Assembly: GCA_001584585.1 (NCBI GenBank)
Contig: LSYV01000041.1
Coordinates: forward strand, 784,594-821,932
Direction of reading: 5' to 3'
DNA length: 37,339 bases
DNA from: Gonium pectorale
Taxonomy: Eukaryota > Chlorophyta > Chlorophyceae > Chlamydomonadales > Volvocaceae
The notes under the pieces are model-generated. The model worked only from the letters and a program-made list of their open reading frames with translations. It was not told the origin of the DNA and searched no databases. This document shows positions 11,601 through 22,764 of this stretch, one piece after another (position 1 is the first letter of the stretch; the number at the start of each line of letters is the position of its first letter). The position numbers were made by a program, and so were the translations under genes.

Positions 11601-14600
11601 CTGTCGGGTGCTGCGGTGCGGTGCGCTCGGGTGTGCTCGGAGCCCCCCACCCACCCGTTGCCCCGCCCCACACTGCCGCCAGCTTGGGCTCCACCCGCAA
11701 ACACACACCACCCGTACATACATACGCGCATGGCCCCGAAGCCCGAACCCTCGACTCGGGAGGGAACGCCCTCCAACCCTATGACCCCCCTTGACGCTGG
11801 AGGCCACCCAGTTCTGTTATCCAGCTCCTGCGCACTACTCGTCCCGTCCGGACGGGGCTTGGCCCAATGCAAGGCGTGTTGAAGAGAGGGGTGTGTCCCA
11901 CGCCCACCGCCCACCGCGTGCTGCCCCGCGCGCTCCACGTCGTCCCACACCGCGCAGGTCGGCTGCTAGCACCGCCGCCGCCTCAGGATTTTGCATCGGC
12001 TTTGTCCTCCTCCTCCTCTGCCGCCGCCGCCGCCGCCGGCGACGGCGCCCCCCTGCCGCCCCGTAACCCCGATGACGGGCGGTACGAGCTGGCGCCACTC
12101 GTCACGATGCAGCCGCTGCACCCCACACACCAGCTCTCGATGCATTCAGCCACCTCCGCCGCTACCGGCTGGGCCGCCGCCGCTGCCGAGAACGCCGCCG
12201 CCGCCGAGACCGCCCCGACGGCGCCGGCGGCGTCGGCGGCGTGCCGGCCCGCGCCGACCCCCCTGGGCCAGGCTGTGCTTCGGAGCCACCAGCTCAGCCT
12301 CTCGCTCTACCGCAAGCCCCTGTCCGACGGAGCGGCGGCCGCCGCGGCGGCGGTGGCGGCAGTGGCGGCGGCGGGGGCTTCCGGCGGCGGCCAGGCCGCT
12401 CCGGTGCCCCCGTCGGCGGCGGGCACCGCATCGACAGCCGCTGCGGCCCTGTTGAAGAAGTACTTCTCGGGTCCCGATGCTCCCAAGCTAAGTGCAGTCG
12501 GCCAAATAGTGCACGCTGCGCAAGCCCGGGGCGCCGCCGCCGCCGCTGTGCCGCCGCCGCCGCTGCCGGCGGCGCCGCCGGCCGACGCGGTGTACGCGCT
12601 GTGCCGCTGGCGCGACGCGGCGGCGCGGCGGCTGGACCTGTCGCCGGCGGCGGTGCTGCAGAACGAGGCGGTGGCGGCGCTGGCGGCGGCGCGGCCGCCG
12701 CCGGACACCGCGGCGGCGCTGCTGCGTATTGTCGAGGGCTGCGTGGCCGCGGCGAACGAGGTGCGACGACCGTCCATGTGCTCGGATGCCTTTGCGGCGT
12801 GACTGGCGCTAGGGGGGACACGTAGCTGGCAGCTATCTCTGCCTCAAACAATACCTGGCACAGTTTCGTACCGCACTACTTAGTACCGCTAGTTACCAGT
12901 CCTGATTCTTGCACCGCACATCCACACGATCTCCTCACCGCGGTCGTCGCCAAAGGAGAGGGCACCTTTCCCCCAAAGGAGAGCCTTGTGCGCCGCCCCT
13001 GCTCTTCCCTGTGCCTCGAAGCATGCTGCTGGGCAACCAAAACCGAACATGTAACCGAAACCGAAACCGAAACACCCACCTGATTGCCGTGCGCTGCCCC
13101 CACCCCGCGCCCTCGGACTGTGTGTTCCCACCCCACCCCACCCCACCCCACCCGGCACGACCCGTCCAGGCGCTCCAGTCCGAGCCGTACGCCGCGCGGT
13201 ACGAGCTGTGTCCCGCCGTACGGCGTGAGGCAGACCAGCTCTGCAGGCTGCTGGCGGCGGCGGCGGCGGGCCGGCTGCCGTGGGCGGGCCCCGCCGACCC
13301 GGCCGCTGCCGCTGCGGCCGCCGCCGCCCGCAGGGCGCGCCACGAGTCGGGTGCTTCGGTGAAGGAGCGGCGCAGTTGGCTGATCGAAAAGTTCAGCGCC
13401 AAGAGCCAGGTGCGGGGGTCCAGGGGCCGGTGGGCCGGGGGCCGGGAGGGTGGGGAGGCTGGGGGGAGGCTACCAGCAGTGTTAGGCCCCGGCCCAGCCT
13501 GGCCCTGCTAGCGCGCTGCCTCTCCTCGCACTCATCCCCCATCCTCATCCCCGAAAACATATGTGCGCCACCCCCCCCCGCATGCTCCTTTCCCTTCAAC
13601 CCCCGGTCCTCTCTCTTTTGTAAACTCTTATCTGCGGACCCGATCCCGTGTTAAACCGTGTCATCCGTGTCAAACCCGTGTCAAACCCGTGTCAAACCCC
13701 CTCCCCTCCGCCCCTCCGCCCCCCCCCCCGCAGGTGTACCAGAACTGCCGCATGCTGAGCCGCGAGGGGGCGCTGCTGTGCTACTGCGACACGCGCAAGC
13801 TGGGCTGGTACCTGGCACGTGGGCTGGCGGTGCAGGTGGGCGGGGAGGGGTTGGGTTGGGTGGGCGGGTGGTGGCGGCTGGATACTGGAGGAGAGGTGGG
13901 GCAACGTGCAGGTGTGTGTGGGGGGGGGCGGAGGGGCGCATGGGGCGGAGGCGCATGGGGCGCCGGGTGCCGGCGGCATGCCGCGGGTCTGCGGCGTGTG
14001 GCGGGTTTGCGCTGGTCGGGTGGGTAACGACGGCGTCGGGGGCGGGGCGGGGCGCGCAGGACGCACGCAGCTAGGAGCGCCCGTGGCGTCGGGTCGACCT
14101 GCTGCGGTGAGGCGGGATGTGGCTCGCGAGGAGCCCCCGTTGGGGGGTGCGGACCTGGGTGGATGAGAAGCAAGGGGCTCCAGGGGCCTGGCACGGCAAG
14201 CGCGCGAGCGTTGACGGCAACCGCCCCCTCGCACGCCATGCATGTGCCGTACGCCATATGCCGTACGCCGTACGCCCACCCCAGGTGTGCGAGGACCCGC
14301 CCACCATCCAGCTGCTGTTCGAGCACCAGAACACCGACCAACAAACCGGTGAGCGGCGCGTCGGCCGGAGGGCGGGGGCGGGGGCTTTTCACGCAAGAAT
14401 CCTTTCAGGGCTTGACTCGATCCGCTTGCGCACGCTTCGGCGCAAGGGGTGCGGCCCAGAGGGAGGAGTCTATTTCCTTCTGTGGGCGGTGCGGGCTGAG
14501 GCACAGAAGAGGGGGCAGTGTTTCCTTCTGTGGGCGGCGCGTCGGCCGTCCACTGGGGCCGACGGCACCTTTGCCGCTGCGCATGCGCCGGCAGGGGCCC

Positions 14601-17600
14601 AAGAGCCGAGGGGACTGAGGGGCTCGGCTGAGGGGCTGTCGCGCGGAATGTACGGCGCGCGGGATGTACAGCCTGAAAACGGGAGTCCAACCACCCCGCT
14701 GTCGTCTCGCACCGCCCCGCGCCCCCTTGACCACGACGCGCTGCAGGCTGCGGTCCGGCACCGCATCGCACCACACGAAACCCACCACAACACCACACAC
14801 CACACACCACAGGACGACCCCACCACCGCCACATGCGACTCCACCAGGCTCTGCCCGTCCGCCCGCCATTCCCACCCAGCCCCCCCCCCTGCCTGCACCG
14901 CGCCCCGCCCCCTCCTCCCGCAGGCGCCGACGACTTTTACACGCAGTCCAAGGCCAACCGCTGCGTGGGCTGCGGCTGCGGCACCCACTACCTGCGCTAC
15001 CGCGTGCTGCCCGCCTGCTACCGCCGCCCCATGCCGCCGTCGCTCAAGAGCCACCGCTCGCACGACGTGGTGCTGCTGTGTATAGACTGCCACGAGCGGG
15101 CGCAAAAGGTGCCGTACTGCCGTACGCGCTGGGCAGAGTGCCGTACGGGCTGTACGTTGATGGGAGGGGCCGGGGCTTACGGGACCTGCTTACTGTTTTG
15201 TGTTTATGAATTTGGGGTTGGGCGCGGGGAGCCCAGGGGGCCAGGGGGTGCCACGCGCGCGCGGGTCGAAATCCTTGCGTGTGTTTGACGCCCCTGTTGG
15301 GACCCCTCCCTCCCCCTCCCCCCCCCCCAGCCTCTGCCTCCGACCCCCCGGTCAAGCCCTCGACGGGCCCCCTCATCCCGTCAGGCCTCCGGGTGTGAGG
15401 ATTCCGTTGGATGCCCGCCCGTCCTCCCTAGCCGCATGCCGTAACAGCGATACAGCGTGCCCTAACAGCCCCCAGCCCCCTAGCAGCACCTCTCGACGCC
15501 TGCCCTCCCCCCCTCAGGCCTCCGGGCGCATGAAGCGCCAGGTGGCGGCGGACTACGGGGTGCCGCTGATGCCGCCCAGGGTGCCCATCCAGCAGCCGGC
15601 GGCGGCTGGCGCGCCGGCAAGAGGCGGCGGCGGCGGCGAAGCGCAAAAGCCCGAGCGGCAGAACAGCGGCGGCGGGGACAGCGACGCGGAATCAGACGCT
15701 GAGGGCGGCAGTGACGGCGGCGGCCGCGGCGACGGCGCATCCGCTGCCGGGAGCCAGGGCCGGGACGGTGCGGGACGCAGCGGCAGCGGCGGCGGCGTGG
15801 CCGGGGGCCCTGACGAGGCGGAGGAGGAGGGTCTTCCCGGCGGCATTCACCCGTCGGCCGCCCGACGGGCCGCGCTGGCGCTCCAAAAGAACGGCGGCCA
15901 CATGCCGCCGGCGCGCATTCGGTGAGCCGCCCTGGGTCTTCGGCCCCCGCGCCCCCGTGTGGTTGTTCGGTTGACGGTGTGTGATCTGAGACCGGTGTGG
16001 GTTGGGTCGCGCAAACAACGGCCAGCTCGGCGCGTTTTGCGCCCGCGTTCCGTTTCTCCACCTCCCTGTACTCAACAGCGCACTGACAGCACCGTGGCAC
16101 CTCGGCGCGAATCCGGCCGCGGCCGCTCGTCCGACTGTTGAGGTCACGGTTTCACGCAGCGCCCGGGTGCTCTAAGCGCGCGCCGGCATTGGCGAGGCAG
16201 GGGCATGGCTGCCTCCCCCCTCCCTTGACCGGCACGCCCACGCCCCCCCCCCCGCACGCGCCCCACGCAGGCACCTGGAGGCCACCATCAAGCTGGCGCT
16301 CGGCCGGGACCCCGCCGCGGAGGAGCCCGGGCTGCGGCCCGGCGACCTGGAGGCGGCGCTCCTGGCGGGTGCGGGCGGGCGGGCGGGCGTGCGTGGGGAG
16401 CGTGGGAGGGGGCGTGTACGCGACGGGTGTGCCTGGTTTGGGTTGGGTTGGGTGGGGGTGTGGATCTGCGGAACGCAGGGCGGCGAGGCACGGGGGCGCG
16501 GGCGGGGCGGGGAACTACGGTACGGTATACACATCGCCCGGGGGCCAAGGACCCAGAAGCATGCGAGCTGGATTAGGAAACGAAACGTGTGCACGGAGGG
16601 CTGGTTGTCAATGGCGGTCGTGCACCTTACGAGGGCGGCGGCGCGGCTCGACCTTTGCTTGGGCTTCGGCTTCGACTCGGTGCGGCGTGGTGCGGCTGGA
16701 TCGGTGTGCGCCGCTGGACACGGTTTCCTCTGATGTCATCCTGGCTGACTGTGTTGGGCCGCGGGAGCTGCCACCCACAGCCCCACAAATGCGCGCGCTC
16801 CCCTCCCCCCGTGCCGCCCCGCGCCGCCAACCCTTGCTTCTCGAGTCCCTTACCCCCCTCCCGCCACCCCCATGCCGCCACCCCACTCGCCAACAGGCCT
16901 CGGACGCCGCGGCCGCAACCGTTTCTTTCGCAGCCACGGCCAACAGCAGCAGCAAGTCCCGGGAACGGCGGCCAGCGGCGGCGGCGGGGGACATGCAGAA
17001 GAGGGAGAGGGAGGGCAGCTGGCGTCACCTCAGCCGCCGCTCAGCGCCGGCGCCGGCGCCTCTTCGGCTTCTCCATCCGCCTCCGCCGCTGCTTCCGCCA
17101 CCGCCACGGCTCCCGCGGCTCCCGCCCCCGCCCCGGCGGCTGCGGGGGCGGCGGCGTCCAACGCGGACCGCTGGCTGGACAGCGGCCACTCTTGGCACGG
17201 CGAGCGGGTGGTGCGGCTGGCGATGGAGCGCGGCGGCGAGGAGGAGCTGCTGGAGCTCATCAAGCGGTGAGCGCAGGGGCGGGGGCGGGGCGGGGCGGGG
17301 GGCTTCGGGGGCGGGGCGCTTCGCGGCGTGCGGCTGGGGGCGCGCAGGGCGTGAGGGCTGTGCCTACCGGCGTGAGATGCCGGCCGGTGGGGTTGTGGGG
17401 TTGTGCGGTTGTGGCGGGAGGGGAGGGGCGTCCTGAGCGACGGGTCGGTGGACCGTTGCGCTTCGGGGGATGCAATTCTTGGGATGCAGTTGCGATTTCA
17501 CGGCACGGGTTGCGGAATGTGGCTGCGGGAGGTGTGGTGTGGGGGCAGTGGACGGCTGAGGCGTGGTTTGGAGGACGGGGCCCGCTTTGTGGGCGCCCAG

Positions 17601-18263
17601 CGGCTTGCACGCGCACAGCGCAGGCCCTGCTTCGCCTGCCCCCACCCCGCACTGCGGGGGGCCAGCTGTGGTAGTCCTGTAGGCATGCGCTCCATTCGCT
17701 TGCTCCTGATAGCAGAGACAGTGTGTGGTGCAGGTAGCACATGTGCATTATTGTGGGTAGTGCAACGGGGTTGTCCAGCCTGCTCCCAACGCAGCTTCAT
17801 GTTGCGTGCCCGATGCCCTTGCCTTCCTTGGGACTGTGTATGCAAGCTCACTCGCCTGTCCCGGGGACCGGCGCCCCCCCCCGCCTCCCTCCTGCTGCCC
17901 TCCCCCACGTATGCCGTATGATTGGTGGCTCAGGTCACGCAAACCGTCCTGCCCCCCTTTACCGACCACACTCACCCACGCCGTTTCCCCCTCTCCCCTG
18001 CCCCACCCACCCTCACACCCACACACAGCTTCCGCGCCTGCTTCGTGGAGGCGGTGCGACCGCAGCACCTGCCGCCCGCCTGGGGGGTGGACCACTCGGC
18101 GCGAAGGGACTTCGGACCGTACTCTGTGTACGCTGCGGAGCGGCGGCGCCGGGAGCAGGAGGAGCAGGAGCGGAAGCAGGGGCGGGAGCAGGAGCGGGAG
18201 CAGGGGCGGGAGCGGGAGCGGGATGGAGCGGAGGCGGAGGCGGAGGCGGAGGCCGCTGGATAG
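8681..18263 (+). CDS. EXD2-like nuclease with RRP6-type DEDDy 3'-5' exonuclease core (13 exons, 1309 aa)
   Basis: Exons: 8681-9457, 9831-10172, 10605-10697, 11202-11418, 11958-12760, 13170-13409, 13734-13835, 14285-14348, 14924-15108, 15518-15921, 16271-16368, 16897-17266, 18029-18263. All junctions are GT-AG and the total is 3930 nt ending in TAG. Residues 5-25 are a hydrophobic segment followed by RWWRRRRH, matching the EXD2 N-terminal membrane anchor. Exonuclease: D266-x-E268 in GLDLEAHSLYSYHGITCLLQ, D381 in HGGSNDVTWLQRDF, and Y450/D454 in RYAAADVAYL; these are RRP6-like motifs. Residues 685-744 resemble an HRDC domain (ALCRWRDAAARR). The C-terminal part follows human EXD2: YQNCRMLS, CDTRKLGWYLARG, Cys pairs 893/896 and 932/935, SHDVVLLCIDCH, HGERVV, and RPQHLPPAWGVDHS. 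Poly-Ala/Gly inserts and an Arg/Glu/Gln tail are species-specific. An alternative in-frame ATG is at 8612. Expected role: 3'-5' RNA or DNA degradation at a membrane. Confidence 0.85.
13048..13074. repeat. ACCGAA-type microsatellite in nuclease intron 5
   Basis: Tandem AACCGA/ACCGAA units lie in the intron between exons 5 and 6, shortly before a CACCC-repeat tract (about 13126-13155) that leads to the acceptor at 13169. Confidence 0.6.
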
Positions 18264-20253
18264 GCGCAGGGGGGGAGGGGGGGCAGGAGCAGCAGGCTGC
18301 GTAACTGAGGGCGGTGGGCGGCAGCGGGGGGGAGGCCCATGGTGGAGGCGGCTGACAGTATTGCGAGTGGAGAGTGCGGCGGTGTGGCCGCGGAGGGGGC
18401 CAGCTGCGGTGGCGGACAGGCGCTGATGCAGTCCGGGGCGCGTCTCTACAGCCGTATATTGCTCGGCCGTTTATAGAGATTGCGGGGCTGCTGTGCGGGT
18501 GCAGCGCAGTGCGGGCCGCTGGCTGCCCGGGTGCCCGCCCACGATGCGCGCAAGCAGCCGCAAGGGGCGGGACTGGAAGAGCGCTGGCCGCAGCGTGCCG
18601 TACATCCATCTGTCGTGCTTCATTCATTCGGTTTCCACTGCGTCTACGCTGCCACCTTTTCTCTGCGCCGGCGGGCCTATCGGGTTACAGCTTCCAGATT
18701 CACTTTTCGCGCTGCTGGGTGGCGAGGCCCTCGACGAGACGCTGAAATGCGTCGTGCATGAACACACGCCGGCACCGTCGCGGCGCCGGCCCTTGGACGC
18801 GTGCGGGTGCGGTTACCGTACTGAGTGCTCCCATCGTGTGGTGGGGCTTCCTTCCCGTGGGGTGGGTGGTGGCCCCGGCCTCGGTCGAGCTGACCATCTG
18901 GCAGTGAAGGGGCCCCCGTGCGTTGCCTCCCTCCTGCGCACTACGCACCTGTGGAGATGACCGAGACTACCGTACAAGCCTACCTTCGTAGAGTCGCATG
19001 TGCGGGTTGACTGCTTAGCCTAGCAGCGGTAGCTGCTGTTTGCATGGCTGCGTAGGACAGTACGGAACCGTACGGAACATTATGTATGTGTACGACTGTG
19101 TACTGACAGTATGAGCGCAGCATGCCGGCGGCGGGATGGCACACCCGGCGGTAAGCACTGCCCTTTCGGCCGTCTAGCACCGCAGCCGTCGTCGCGCCAC
19201 CCCGGCCTCCCGCCTTCCAGTCGCCGCCCCGCCACGCGCTCGTTGTTACCCGCGACGACAAGGTCCGTACCGCGACGACATGGTCCGCACCATCACACGC
19301 CCCGCACCGCCGCGTGCACGACGACCACCGCGGTGCTCCCCTGCACGCAGCGCCGCGGAACGACTGGAAGACACAAGGAAGACTGCGGAAGTACAGTGCT
19401 TCACCCGTTCCTTTCCCCCGAAGACCACCGCCCACAGCACCGCCACAGCACCACGCCCGCAGCCGGTTATCTCAGGAGCATACCCTCGCCCCCGCAGCAC
19501 CTCGGACATCGCGCCCCCCACCCCCGGCAACTTTGCGCCGATGCAGCTGAACACGCTCTGCACGGGGGCTGAGGCAGGGGGCGGGGGGGGGGGGAGGACA
19601 ACAGCCGGCCGAATACAGTGTTCAGGGCGATCGTGCCCGCCCGACAAACAGCCCAGGTGCCGCCCTGCCTGGCCAGTAGGGGTCGCCATCAGGGTCGCCC
19701 GCTAGTGGCCACACATGCGGCCGCCCCCGCGCATTGCGTCCGTGCACGCCACGGCCCAACCAGCGCCCTACCCTACCCCCCCGGTCACCAAGCCAGCCCT
19801 GTGCGCCGCCGCCTAGCGTGCCCTGCCGCCTTGCCCCCTCATATGCGTCCCTGACGTGCTCGTCACCTCGCTCTCGCGCTCCCCCCCTCGCAGCTGCAAG
19901 TAAGGTCCACCACAGTCGCCTCCGCCTCCCCCTGGCAGATCAGCATACTGTACACGAAGTCGTCGTGAAACCTCCACACGTCGGTAAACACCATCATTTG
20001 CGCGCTTACGTTCGTCGTATGCGCCGTTTCATTTCAACACGTCGGTCTGAGTGTTGCCAAGCCCGGTGACATGCGCCATAACGCGCCTCGCTAGCGGCCA
20101 AGCCAACCCTTCACAAACCTCATAAGACTACATGCCGCGGCCGGGGGCTGCCCCTTCCACCCAGGCGGCCCACCCCCAAGGACCCTCCCAGCGGCCCCCT
20201 CCTCCCCCCAGAAGCAGCGCGGGGCGGGGGGTGGGGTCGCGAGGGCCCGGCCC
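18264..20253. other. Intergenic region between convergent nuclease and TRAPPC3 genes
   Basis: Neither strand has a frame with a recognisable family. Frames of about 150 codons at 18493-18960 (plus) and 19111-19572 (plus) overlap equally long frames on the other strand. The region should hold both 3' UTRs. It contains GTACGG-type words (19060-19110), a poly-G run near 19580-19600 and one copy of a ~50-bp repeat at 19989-20040. I see no RNA gene. Confidence 0.55.
19989..20040 (+). repeat. Short dispersed repeat, copy 1
   Basis: The segment CACCATCATTTGCGCGCTTA through TTCATTTCAACAC is similar to 26440-26491, where CGCGCTTACGCTCGTCGTAT and CTTTTCAACACACAT occur. The shared core is CGCGCTTACG(T/C)TCGTCGTATGCG. 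Copies are in direct orientation about 6.45 kb apart. Confidence 0.6.
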
Positions 20254-22764
20254 TTAGTCGTCGTCCTTGTAGGGAAACTTCTCGTCGCGGTGCTCTTTGA
20301 GCTTTATGCGCAGCTCGTAGCAGTCGTCGCCGCGCAGCATGTCGCTCACCCAGCGGCACTCCACGTCCATGTTGACCTGCGTGCGGCGGTACGGACTTAC
20401 GGAGGTATGGAAAGGATTTACGGCAGCGCGATGCGCCCGGCTGTACACTCCCACCAGGGAGGGAGGGGGAGGGGTAGAGATTGCCGGCGGGTGACTCGGA
20501 CGTCCGCCGCATGTGGACTGACACGTCCGGGAACATTCGGCACCCATACCGCATGCCTGGCTTGCGGTATGGGCGGGCAGGGTGGGCGCGCAGCAGCAGA
20601 AACTGTGGAAGGCCCCCCCCATGCAGAATGCCTTTCAACCCTCTACCCCCCCTCCAGGCCCCCGACGTCGGCGCCGCAGCCGGGCGACCCACCATCTCCA
20701 GCGCCCCGCGGACGACCCCCGCCAGCACGTTGCAGTACTTGAGCTCCCGGTACTCCTCGGGCAGCTCCACGAAGTCCGCCAGCGGGTTGTCCGTCAGCAC
20801 CTGGGCACACACGGGTGTGTGTTACGTATGCAATGCGGAGTGCAGAAGAACATGTCCAAGAGTTCGTGAGCAAAAGGCATCCGGCATCACGGGTGTGCCT
20901 TGCGTGCTTGCGTGTTTTGGCGGGCGGGAACTTTTGAGGACACGGGTCTTGAGAACCGGCCAACCCCCTCACCCACCCCGCCCCCGCTCAGAAGCTGCCC
21001 GGTTTTGCCCGGGTTTTGAAGGCGAAAAGGAATGATCAATGACGAGCCCGGTGGGGGGAGTTGGGGACACGGCTGCAGACAGTGAACGTTATGCGCCCCG
21101 CAGTGTCCTCCCGACCGGTGTGGGAGGGAATACACCGGAGGACGCAGCGCCTCGTCGCGTCAAGCCACGCCCCCCCTCGCTCGCACCCTCCGCTCCGCCT
21201 CGCCCCCATGTGCACCCCCCCTCCCCATATGCCGCCAGTACCCACCAGGCTGCACTCGGTCTGGTCGGGGCTCCAGTTGGTCACGTTGGCGCTGACGTTT
21301 AGGAACATGGGCAGGGCCTGCGGGGGCATCGGAGGCACAGATGGATAGCGAAGACGGGCAGCGGGCCGGAACGCGTGACGCCGAAGCGCAGTATAGGTCA
21401 ATTAAGTATGTGCCGGTCCTGGCATGGAGGGGCGGGGCAGGGCGGGGTGGGCTCAGGGGTGACGCAAGCTGCACCTCAGGACACACCGAACGGCCAGAGA
21501 CCGACCCGATGCCAACCCGGGGGAGGTGGGGGAGGTGCTGCGGTGCAATTTTGTGTGCGGAGGGGGTGGGTGCACCCTGCGAGCGGACGCAGGCGAGGCG
21601 ACGCTCAAAGCGAAGGGGAGACGGGGCTGCGCTAGGTTGGGCGTTGGGGCTGGCCCAGAAAGCTTCCTTGGCCATGGCCGATGGGGCCAGCGTGGGGGAC
21701 CGCAGGGGCGGCGAGATGGAGGATCCCACGGGCGCAACAGCTGGCTCGACCTGCTCCCGCTCCTTCCACAGCCGCGCCCCTGGCTCCACCTCCGCCAGCG
21801 CAGCCCGGCAGCAGCCGCCTTGCCTCAGTAACCGCCGGCCCACTGTCTGGGGACTGACTGATTGACTGGGCGAGCTCCGGTCGCGGCTCGCAGGCGCCTT
21901 CAACTGCTCGGTGAGTCGCCGCAGCCTCTCCCGCAATCGTGGGGGGCTCTGCCTGCGCCGCTCAGGCCCGGCCCGCACGCCTGGTGGCCCGCACTGCCGG
22001 TTCCGGAGCCCCCTGCCCGGCCGCACTGCAAGCCCCGGATGCTTCCCGTTCCAGAAGTTCCCATGAAGAGTAAGAGGGAGCTAGCTGAGGGCTGCAGGCT
22101 TCACCTGACCTCCCGCGTCGCACCCCTAGCTGCCCACCCGGCTACCCCTCCTGCCTTACTTCGGGCCCCTATGCCCCGGAGCCCGCAACCCGTTGCCAGA
22201 CACCGCCGCAGCAAACTGCGGTGCTCCCAATCTGATGGACGTGGGGATCGGGTATCCGACGACCTGCAGCATCCGCCCTCCTCTCCAATAATGAAACACT
22301 GCCATTGGGGAGCCACACCACACCTCTACGGCCATACACACCCAAAGGCGCGATGTTTCCAGTAGGGCGGGCGGCAGGTACAGGCAAAGGCTCCTCCCCC
22401 CACCCCGCACCTGCTTGGCAACCACGTCCGCCGTGTCCCGGAACGACGAGCACCGGCTGATTTTGGCCTTTGCCAGGAACTCGTCCACCAGGCGAATGCC
22501 CATGTTGTAGCCCCTGAACCAGGGCGTTCGTGGAACGGATTGGGTGGAGGGAGGTTGGGGGCGAACAGGGCTGACAGGGCCGGTGAGGGGTTTGCGCGGG
22601 ATGCGCGCAGCGTGCCCCTTTCCCGGAGGGCCCCACCGACTGTCGCCGAGAGCGAGAGGCGCTCACATTTGCTCAAGCTGCTTGTTGACCTCCTCGATGT
22701 CCTCAAAGTCCGCGATGAGCTGGCGCACGATCGAACCATAGGTCAAGGTGAAGACTTCCGCATT
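20254..22764 (-). CDS. TRAPPC3: TRAPPC3/BET3, TRAPP tethering-complex core subunit (first exon unresolved)
   Basis: TRAPPC3/Bet3 is a core subunit of the TRAPP complexes that activate Rab1/Ypt1 and tether ER-to-Golgi vesicles. Resolved minus-strand exons are 22764-22667, 22513-22411, 21317-21246, 20800-20693 and 20376-20254. They encode 167 residues ending in TAA, with phases that close at every junction. Diagnostic blocks: VFTLTYGSIVRQLIADFED, EVNKQLEQMGYNMGIRLVDE, FLAKAKISRCSSFRDTADVV, NVTNWSPDQTECSL, DNPLADFVELPEEY, CNVLAGVVRGALEM, and a FPYKDDD tail like plant homologues. The Cys in ISRC matches the position of the acylated Cys of the family. The usual length is about 180 aa, so only some 10-20 N-terminal residues are missing. 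The first resolved exon starts with Asn in NAEVF after a CTGCAG acceptor, so it is not the start. Introns are 153, 1093, 445 and 316 bp. Confidence 0.94.
22291..22380 (+). repeat. Dispersed ~90-bp repeat, copy A (in TRAPPC3 intron 2)
   Basis: It runs from ATGAAACACTGCCATTGGGG through GGGCGGGCGGCAGGTA and shares the core CACACCCAAAGGCGCGATGTTTCCAG with 35815-35905 (same orientation) and, shortened, with 32757-32822 (opposite orientation). It has no coding capacity and no obvious terminal repeats. Confidence 0.85.

Noticed and set aside
18493..18960. 155-codon plus-strand frame downstream of the nuclease stop
   Set aside because: No recognisable domain, no supporting splice sites, and it lies in the likely 3' UTR/intergenic region of convergent genes.
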